Below are positions 7,396 through 11,586 of a DNA stretch of 11,586 nucleotides, piece after piece. The translations under genes were made by a program, and so were the position numbers. Source of the DNA: Pseudomonadota bacterium (GTDB lineage: Bacteria > Pseudomonadota > Alphaproteobacteria > Caulobacterales > Caulobacteraceae); the NCBI GenBank assembly GCA_023445955.1, contig JAEXJH010000231.1, forward strand, positions 1-11,586, given 5' to 3'. Position 1 is the stretch's first letter, and every line of letters starts with the position of its first letter. The notes below the pieces were generated by a model that saw nothing but the letters and a program-made list of their open reading frames with translations, was not told the origin of the DNA and did not search any database.

Positions 7396-7476
7396 TTGCA
7401 TGAGCACAGCGTGCGCTACATCGTCGACGAAGATCGCGCTCGAGGGGCGGTCGCCCTTTCCGAGGTTCAGGCTTGA
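7396..7476 (+). CDS. Possible 26-residue leader peptide overlapping the membrane-protein gene
   Basis: A short frame from TTG at 7396 (or GTG at 7411) ends at TGA 7474-7476, overlapping the TTG start of the next gene in a TTGA junction like the other coupled gene pairs here. GGGA (7386-7389) lies six bases before the TTG. The peptide is charged (VDEDRARGAVALSE) and unlike any family I recognise. The gap 7319-7472 otherwise shows no gene. This is a weak call resting only on the overlap and spacing; the open frame may be chance in GC-rich DNA. Confidence 0.18.
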   Translation: MHEHSVRYIVDEDRARGAVALSEVQA

Positions 7477-7907
7477 GCATCGTGGTCGCCTACGCCGTCT
7501 ACCTGATCGCTCTGACGGTCTCTGGCGTGGCGTTCTGGCGAGGCGATCGGCCATTGAGGCTGGCGGCCGCCGTCCTGGTCGTCGGCTGGACGCTATCGGC
7601 GCTGGCTGGACATCGCGACCGCTACGGCATGAACTATTCGCTCACGGTGATCGACACCAATGTAGCGCTGGCCTTCGTCTGGATCTCCACGCGGTGGCGG
7701 CTGATCTGGTGCGCGGTGCTGGCGGCGCTGACGATCATCGCGACCGTCATTCCGTTCGTCGCCCTGATGGATCCCGATATCCACTTCTACAACCGGGCGG
7801 CCGCCAACAACGTCGTGGCCGCGCTCCAGCTGGTCGTGCTGCTGGTCGCCACCGTGCTGACCCTGCGCGCCCGGAGACGAGCCGATGAGGGAGCAGTTCG
7901 ACCCTGA
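7473..7907 (+). CDS. Small polytopic membrane protein of unknown function
   Basis: The 144-residue product is mostly hydrophobic, with four clear helices (about residues 3-21, 28-46, 77-98 and 110-131) and a fifth possible one at 56-72 that contains an aspartate (D61). The C-terminus is basic (LRARRRADEG), which would place it in the cytoplasm by the positive-inside rule. I do not recognise the family. The TTG start is preferred because GAGG (7462-7465) stands seven bases before it; a GTG three codons further (7482) would be too far from that site. The last 23 bases overlap the next gene, which is read in another frame. Its place between the membrane-anchored LuxR-type protein and the 74-residue protein suggests the three act together, perhaps as sensor or partner, but this is only inferred from position. 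Confidence 0.72.
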   Translation: MSIVVAYAVYLIALTVSGVAFWRGDRPLRLAAAVLVVGWTLSALAGHRDRYGMNYSLTVIDTNVALAFVWISTRWRLIWCAVLAALTIIATVIPFVALMDPDIHFYNRAAANNVVAALQLVVLLVATVLTLRARRRADEGAVRP

Positions 7908-8109
7908 CCTCGACGCGATCGCCGACGCCGAAGACACCGCCGAGTTCAAGCGCAGCCTGCTGGGCGTCAACGCCGACCATCGCCGGATCCTGCAGGTGCT
8001 GCTGCCCAAACTGGCCGCCCTGCAGGAGCGCGGCGACTCCGCCGCCGCCTTGCGGCTGATCGCCGACATCCGGGCGATCATCATCCGCGAGGAGACGCCG
8101 CTGCACTAG
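7885..8109 (+). CDS. Small soluble helical protein of unknown function
   Basis: This 74-residue product is hydrophilic with an acidic N-terminal third (residues 6-19 carry seven Asp/Glu) and long predicted helices (about 17-45 and 51-69), including a leucine-rich stretch RRILQVLLPKLAALQE. There is no signal peptide, membrane segment or cysteine. I do not recognise it. The ATG at 7885 is supported by GGAG (7873-7876) eight bases upstream, inside the end of the membrane-protein gene. The 23-bp overlap points to coupled translation and a shared role. It could be a cytoplasmic partner of the membrane protein. It is the last gene before a convergent junction with a hairpin. Confidence 0.7.
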   Translation: MREQFDPDLDAIADAEDTAEFKRSLLGVNADHRRILQVLLPKLAALQERGDSAAALRLIADIRAIIIREETPLH

Positions 8110-8133
8110 GGACTTGAACGGGCGAAGGTCGTC

Positions 8134-8158
8134 GCCGGGCCTCGGGGGAGAGCCCGGC
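8134..8158. terminator. Hairpin between convergent genes, likely terminator
   Basis: GCCGGGC (8134-8140) and GCCCGGC (8152-8158) form a perfect 7-bp, all-GC stem around an 11-base loop. It lies in the 50-base space between the convergent ends of the 74-residue protein gene (stop at 8107-8109) and mocA (stop at 8160-8162). There is no clear T tract on either side, so it would be a weak intrinsic terminator, possibly acting in both directions. Confidence 0.5.
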
Positions 8159-8159
8159 T

Positions 8160-8780
8160 TCAGCGGCCTTCGACGGCGCGGGCAAGGTCCTCGGGTCGAT
8201 CCACGTCGAGGTGGATCCCCGGGTCCTGCACGGGAATCCGCGCCAACCGGGCGCCCGCGCTCTCCAGGAGGGTGCGGGCGCCTTCGTCTCCGGACAGCGC
8301 CCGCAAAGCCGGCAGCCAGGTCGCGCCGAACAGCACCGGATGGCCGCGACGGCCCAGGTGCAAGGGGGCGACGATGTCGTGCGGGCTCTCCAGGGTGCGG
8401 GCCAGCAGGGCGGGCGTCCCCGGATCGACGGCCGGCATGTCGCCCAGGAACACGAAGACCCCCGCCGTATCCTCGGGCAGGGCCGCCGCCGCCGCTCGTA
8501 GCGAGGCCCCCATGCCTTCATCGGCGTCGTGGACCATGACGATCGCCAGCCGGTCTGAAGCCTTCAGCCGCTCCGCTGTGGTCTCGACCGCCGCGCGTAC
8601 GGCCGGGTCGGCAACCGCCACCAACACCCGTCGCACAGGCGACAGGAAAGCCGTGCGCAGGGCGTGGGCCACCAGCGGCGCGCCGTCCAGCAGAGCCAGC
8701 AATTTGCCGCCGCCGAAGCGCACGCCGCGGCCCGCCGCCAGCACGATGGCGTCTAACCCGTTGGTATCGCTTTGCGTCAT
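8160..8780 (-). CDS. mocA: MocA-type molybdenum cofactor cytidylyltransferase
   Basis: The 206-residue nucleotidyltransferase has the signature loop [13 protein letters not shown] (residues 14-26), GMGASLRAA (89-97), LGDMP (112-116, metal-binding Asp) and RRGHPVLFG (144-152). GDEGARTLL (164-172) and DVDRPEDL (192-199) follow. The [14 protein letters not shown] and GDEGAR blocks point to the MocA/PucB branch rather than MobA, which makes the guanine dinucleotide. MocA joins CMP from CTP to molybdopterin in the cytoplasm, giving the cytosine dinucleotide needed by xanthine-oxidase-family enzymes such as the IorAB-type enzyme at 4063-6782. The ATG at 8780 has GGAG only three bases away, a short spacing. 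It is divergent from moaA with only 30 bases between the start codons, so the two promoters must overlap or lie inside the opposite genes. A generic NTP-transferase of the same fold is the main alternative. Confidence 0.85.
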   Translation of the reverse strand: MTQSDTNGLDAIVLAAGRGVRFGGGKLLALLDGAPLVAHALRTAFLSPVRRVLVAVADPAVRAAVETTAERLKASDRLAIVMVHDADEGMGASLRAAAAALPEDTAGVFVFLGDMPAVDPGTPALLARTLESPHDIVAPLHLGRRGHPVLFGATWLPALRALSGDEGARTLLESAGARLARIPVQDPGIHLDVDRPEDLARAVEGR

Positions 8781-8810
8781 GGGCTCCAGCGCCTATTCTT
8801 ACAGGCAGAC
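8781..8810. promoter_or_regulatory. 30-bp divergent start region between mocA and moaA
   Basis: Only 30 bases separate the two ATG codons. They include a locally AT-rich core with TATTCT (8793-8798), a possible -10 box for moaA, and on the other strand TAAGAA (8801-8796), a possible -10 for mocA. Transcript leaders would be very short in both directions, which leaves no room for a molybdenum-cofactor riboswitch. The promoter assignment is tentative. Confidence 0.35.
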
Positions 8811-9839
8811 ATGACGCCCTATGACGACAGTCCCGCGCAAGCGGTTCGCACGGCCCCCCAGCTGATCGACGGGTTCGGCCGCGCCGTCACCTATCTGCGC
8901 GTCTCGGTCACCGACCGCTGCGACCTGCGCTGCCTCTACTGCATGTCCGAGCACATGACCTTCCTGCCGAAGGCGCAGGTGCTGACGCTGGAGGAGCTGG
9001 ACCGCCTCGCCTCAACCTTCGTGGGCCTGGGCGTGCGCAAGCTGCGGCTGACCGGCGGCGAGCCGCTGGTGCGCAAGGGCTTCATGGACCTGGTCTCCGG
9101 CCTGTCCCGCCATCTGCGCAGCGGGGCGCTGGATGAACTGACCCTGACCACCAACGGGATGCAGCTTGAGCGCCACGCCGCCGACCTGGCCCGCCATGGC
9201 GTGCGGCGGATCAACGTCTCGCTCGACACCCTCAAGCCCGACCTCTTCCGCACCCTGACCCGCGGCGGCGACCTGGCGCGGGTGATCGCCGGGATCGACG
9301 CGGCCCTGGCGGCCGGGATCGCGGTCAAGATCAACGCCGTGGCCCTGAAGGCCGACAACGCCGCCGAGCTGCCCGACCTGATCCAGTGGGCGCACGCCCG
9401 CGGCTGCGACATCACCCTGATCGAGACCATGCCGATGGGCGAGGTCGACCAGGACCGCACCGACCAGTATTTGTCGCTGCAGGACGTCCGCCGCGATCTG
9501 TCGTCGTTCTGGACGCTGGAGGACATCCACCACGCCACCGGGGGGCCGGCGCGCTATGTCCGGGTGGCCGAAACCGGCGGGCGGCTAGGCCTGATCACGC
9601 CGCTCAGCAACCATTTCTGCGACACCTGCAACCGGGTGCGCCTAACCTGCACCGGCACCCTGCACACGTGTCTGGGCCGCGACGACGCCAGCGACCTGCG
9701 GGCGGTGATGCGCGGCGGGGCGACCGACGCGGAGCTGCGGGAAGCGATCTTCGCCGCGATCGGCTCCAAGCCCCAGGGCCACGATTTCCAGATCGCCCGC
9801 CCGGCCGTCGCGCGCCACATGTCGACGACGGGGGGCTAG
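8811..9839 (+). CDS. moaA: GTP 3',8-cyclase MoaA (radical SAM)
   Basis: This 342-residue enzyme catalyses, with MoaC, the first step of molybdenum cofactor synthesis, turning GTP into 3',8-cyclo-GTP. The radical-SAM [4Fe-4S] site is C37, C41, C44 ([11 protein letters not shown]). [12 protein letters not shown] (79-90) is the SAM-binding region. The C-terminal substrate cluster is C270, C273 and C287, in [11 protein letters not shown] with 13 residues before the last cysteine; R275 and R277 match the conserved arginines. The protein ends in GG, the C-terminal tail needed for activity in the family. The ATG at 8811 is chosen over an in-frame TTG at 8772, which would run into mocA; a weak AGGCAG lies just upstream. 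It heads a five-gene unit, with moaD starting three bases after its stop codon. Confidence 0.97.
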   Translation: MTPYDDSPAQAVRTAPQLIDGFGRAVTYLRVSVTDRCDLRCLYCMSEHMTFLPKAQVLTLEELDRLASTFVGLGVRKLRLTGGEPLVRKGFMDLVSGLSRHLRSGALDELTLTTNGMQLERHAADLARHGVRRINVSLDTLKPDLFRTLTRGGDLARVIAGIDAALAAGIAVKINAVALKADNAAELPDLIQWAHARGCDITLIETMPMGEVDQDRTDQYLSLQDVRRDLSSFWTLEDIHHATGGPARYVRVAETGGRLGLITPLSNHFCDTCNRVRLTCTGTLHTCLGRDDASDLRAVMRGGATDAELREAIFAAIGSKPQGHDFQIARPAVARHMSTTGG

Positions 9840-9842
9840 GCG

Positions 9843-10073
9843 ATGGCCCGCGTGCTGCTGTTTGGACGCCTGGCCGACCAGGCCGGCTGGCGCGACCGCG
9901 TGGTCGAGGCCGGCGACCTGGCGACTCTGAAGGACATCCTGTCGGCCGAGTTGGGCGACGCCCTGACCGGTCCCGGCGTCCAGGTCGCCATCGACAAGAC
10001 CATCGTCCGCGGTGAGGCCGCCCTCACCTCCGCCACCGAGGTCGCCTTCCTGCCGCAAATGAGCGGCGGATGA
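9843..10073 (+). CDS. moaD: Molybdopterin synthase sulfur-carrier subunit MoaD
   Basis: The 76-residue ubiquitin-fold protein ends in the diagnostic Gly-Gly (QMSGG), whose terminal glycine is adenylylated and then carried as a thiocarboxylate that donates sulfur to precursor Z. The start VLLFGRLADQAG is typical of MoaD, as is [12 protein letters not shown] at the end. It is three bases after moaA and overlaps moaE by four bases (ATGA), so the two subunits of molybdopterin synthase are made together. The activating MoeB-type enzyme is not in the window. Confidence 0.96.
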   Translation: MARVLLFGRLADQAGWRDRVVEAGDLATLKDILSAELGDALTGPGVQVAIDKTIVRGEAALTSATEVAFLPQMSGG

Positions 10074-10513
10074 TCGTCACCCTCACGGACCAGCCGTTCG
10101 AGCCCGGCGCCCTCGTCACCGCCTTCTGCGCCGATCGCCAGGAGACCGGCGCGGTGGCCACCTTCGTCGGCCTGGCCCGCGCCGAGCAGGGCGCGGCGGC
10201 GACCTTGGAGCTGGAGGCCTATCCCGGCTTTACCGACGCGGCGATCGGCGAGATCGTGAAAGGCGCGATCGAACGGTTCAAGCTTCACGACGTCCACATC
10301 GTCCACCGCACCGGCCGCATCGCCCCCGGCGAGGCCATCGTCTTCGTCGCTACGGCCGCCGGCCATCGCCGCGAGGCCTTCGAGGCCTGCGACTTCCTGA
10401 TGGACTATCTCAAGAGCCGCGCGCCCTTCTGGAAGAAGGAGCATGGCCCGGACGGCGCACGCTGGATCGAGCCGACGGACCGCGATAGGACCGACGCGCA
10501 ACGCTGGGACTGA
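10070..10513 (+). CDS. moaE: Molybdopterin synthase catalytic subunit MoaE
   Basis: The 147-residue partner of MoaD converts cyclic pyranopterin monophosphate into molybdopterin by placing two sulfurs. Conserved landmarks are ATFVGLAR (residues 30-37), the [11 protein letters not shown] block (46-56) and [10 protein letters not shown] (79-88). GHRREAF (98-104) and [15 protein letters not shown] (110-124) complete the set. K115 and the lysines at 122-123 match the active-site lysines of the family. The start ATG overlaps the end of moaD, and the stop is 11 bases before moaB. Length and motifs are as expected for an intact enzyme. Confidence 0.96.
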   Translation: MIVTLTDQPFEPGALVTAFCADRQETGAVATFVGLARAEQGAAATLELEAYPGFTDAAIGEIVKGAIERFKLHDVHIVHRTGRIAPGEAIVFVATAAGHRREAFEACDFLMDYLKSRAPFWKKEHGPDGARWIEPTDRDRTDAQRWD

Positions 10514-10524
10514 AGGAGACCGCA

Positions 10525-11076
10525 ATGACCGAAGCGCTGAAGCCGGGCGGCGGCCTGAACCTGCAGCTCCCATTCACGCCGGTCCGCGTGGGCGTGCTGA
10601 CCATCTCCGACACCCGCGACGAGGAAAGCGACACCTCGGGCCAGATCCTGGTCGACCGCGTCAAGGCCGCCGGTCACGAACTGGGCGGCCGGGCGGTGGT
10701 GCGCGACGATGTCGAGCAGATCCGCCAGCAGGTCCGCGCCTGGATCGCCGACAAGGCCGTCGACGCCATCGTCACCACCGGCGGCACCGGCCTGACCGGC
10801 CGCGACGTCACGCCCCAGGCGCTGGAGCCCTTGTTCGACAAGAAGATCGACGGCTTCTCGGTGATCTTCCACCTGGTGTCCTATGCCTCGGTGGGTCTCT
10901 CGACGCTCCAGTCGCGAGCCACGGCCGGGCTGATCGACGGCGTCTTCGTCTTCTGCCTTCCGGGCAGCAACGGGGCGGTGCGCGACGGCTGGGACAAGGT
11001 GATTTCCGCCCAGCTCGACAGCCGCCACAAGCCTTGCAACATGGTCGAGCTGATGCCGAGGCTCCTGGAGCAGTGA
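10525..11076 (+). CDS. moaB: MoaB/Mog family molybdopterin-binding protein
   Basis: The 183-residue product belongs to the MoaB/MogA family. It shows [17 protein letters not shown] (residues 23-39), the molybdopterin-binding [14 protein letters not shown] (84-97) and LPGSNGAV (145-152). In bacteria lacking a separate MogA, MoaB is thought to adenylylate molybdopterin before molybdenum insertion by MoeA; in E. coli the function of MoaB is less clear. Which applies here cannot be decided without the rest of the genome. A good ribosome binding site (AAGGAG, 10513-10518) precedes the ATG by six bases and begins at the last base of the moaE stop codon. The stop codon overlaps the GTG start of moaC. 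Confidence 0.93.
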   Translation: MTEALKPGGGLNLQLPFTPVRVGVLTISDTRDEESDTSGQILVDRVKAAGHELGGRAVVRDDVEQIRQQVRAWIADKAVDAIVTTGGTGLTGRDVTPQALEPLFDKKIDGFSVIFHLVSYASVGLSTLQSRATAGLIDGVFVFCLPGSNGAVRDGWDKVISAQLDSRHKPCNMVELMPRLLEQ

Positions 11077-11543
11077 GCAAGCTGACCCACATCGACGACC
11101 AGGGCCGCGCCCGCATGGTCGACGTCTCCGACAAGCCGGCGACGGCGCGCGAGGCGGTAGCGACGGGCTTCGTGCGGATGGCGCCGGAAACCCTGGCGCT
11201 GGCCGTGTCGGGCTCGGGCCGCAAGGGCGACGTCCGCGCCGTGGCCGAGCTGGCGGGCGTGATGGCCGCCAAGAAGACCTCGGACCTGATCCCGCTGTGC
11301 CATCCGCTGGCGCTGTCGAAGGTGGTGGTCGAGGTCGAGCCGGCCGAAGGCGGCCTGGCGGTGACCGCGCGGGTCAAGACCACGGGGCCGACGGGCGTCG
11401 AGATGGAGGCCCTGACGGCGGTCTCGGTGGCCTGCCTGACGATCTACGACATGCTGAAGGCCGCCGAGAAGGGCATGGTCATCGAGGCTGTGCGGCTGTT
11501 GGAGAAGACGGGCGGGAAGTCTGGGAACTGGGCGGCGGACTGA
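11073..11543 (+). CDS. moaC: Cyclic pyranopterin monophosphate synthase MoaC
   Basis: This 156-residue enzyme converts the MoaA product 3',8-cyclo-GTP into cyclic pyranopterin monophosphate. The GTG start at 11073 overlaps the moaB stop (GTGA) and gives the standard MoaC N-terminus ([20 protein letters not shown]). Conserved motifs are GRKGDV (residues 49-54, with K51), LIPLCHPL (72-79, with H77), [12 protein letters not shown] (105-116), IYDMLKA (124-130, with D126 and K129) and KTGGKSG (145-151). These match the active-site lysines, histidine and aspartate known from E. coli MoaC. It is last in the moaADEBC unit and is followed by a palindromic repeat. Confidence 0.97.
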   Translation: MSKLTHIDDQGRARMVDVSDKPATAREAVATGFVRMAPETLALAVSGSGRKGDVRAVAELAGVMAAKKTSDLIPLCHPLALSKVVVEVEPAEGGLAVTARVKTTGPTGVEMEALTAVSVACLTIYDMLKAAEKGMVIEAVRLLEKTGGKSGNWAAD

Positions 11544-11553
11544 GCGCCGCTGA

Positions 11554-11586
11554 AACCTCGCCCTTCGACAAGCTCAGGGTGAGGTT
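11554..11586. repeat. REP-like palindromic intergenic repeat (cut by window end)
   Basis: Arms AACCTCGCCCT (11554-11564) and AGGGTGAGGTT (11576-11586) are inverted copies with one G-T pair, around an 11-base centre, TCGACAAGCTC. The core CCCTTCGACAAGCTCAGGG is a sequence I recognise as a widespread intergenic repeat in GC-rich alphaproteobacteria. It starts 10 bases after the moaC stop, so it may also act as the transcript-end hairpin. Only one copy is in the window, and the palindrome may continue past the edge. Confidence 0.6.

Noticed and set aside
8772..8810. TTG start 13 codons upstream of the chosen moaA start
   Set aside because: It would overlap mocA and adds residues not typical of MoaA; ATG 8811 gives the normal length.
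8781..8810. Molybdenum-cofactor riboswitch ahead of moaA
   Set aside because: The space between the divergent start codons is only 30 bases, too short for the known riboswitch.
10443..11072. Long open frame running through moaB into moaC
   Set aside because: Only the part from GTG 11073 encodes MoaC; upstream it is a shadow of moaB, which has its own motifs and ribosome binding site.

Overview
The window is very GC-rich, with tight ATGA/GTGA/TTGA gene overlaps and little intergenic space. The gene families and a possible Caulobacter-type promoter (GCTAGA -10) suggest an alphaproteobacterium of the Caulobacter/Phenylobacterium kind. This placement is an inference from style and gene content; no rRNA or other marker is present.

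Layout. (1) 1-938: 3' end of a hybrid histidine kinase (ATPase plus receiver domain). (2) 996-2636: an MHS-type major facilitator with a large extra periplasmic loop; a strong two-part inverted repeat covers its ribosome binding site. (3) 3846-2628, minus strand: a two-gene unit, an MliC-type lysozyme-inhibitor lipoprotein followed by a CysG-like precorrin-2 dehydrogenase that ends in a cut-down methyltransferase domain. (4) 4063-6782: a two-subunit molybdenum hydroxylase of the isoquinoline 1-oxidoreductase (IorAB) type; the large subunit has a Tat/lipoprotein signal. (5) 6839-8109: an unusual cassette of a LuxR-type DNA-binding domain fused to a C-terminal membrane helix, a small polytopic membrane protein and a 74-residue soluble protein. 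It is preceded by a 14-bp-arm dyad that brackets a promoter-like sequence. (6) 8160-11543: a molybdenum cofactor locus, with mocA on the minus strand divergent from moaA-moaD-moaE-moaB-moaC. The window ends in a palindromic REP-like repeat.

How the parts fit. MoaA and MoaC make cyclic pyranopterin monophosphate from GTP. MoaD and MoaE insert the dithiolene sulfurs to make molybdopterin. MoaB is a Mog-type protein that may adenylylate molybdopterin. MocA would add CMP to make molybdopterin cytosine dinucleotide, the cofactor form used by IorAB-type enzymes. The right part of the window therefore encodes a molybdenum enzyme and much of the route to its cofactor; MoeA, the MoeB-type MoaD activator and any electron-accepting partner are not here. 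The kinase, transporter and MliC/CysG genes have no evident link to this theme.

No tRNA, rRNA, CRISPR array, insertion sequence or phage structural gene was seen. The best candidates for something undescribed are the LuxR-TM/membrane protein/small protein cassette with its dyad, and the truncated methyltransferase half of the CysG-like protein.
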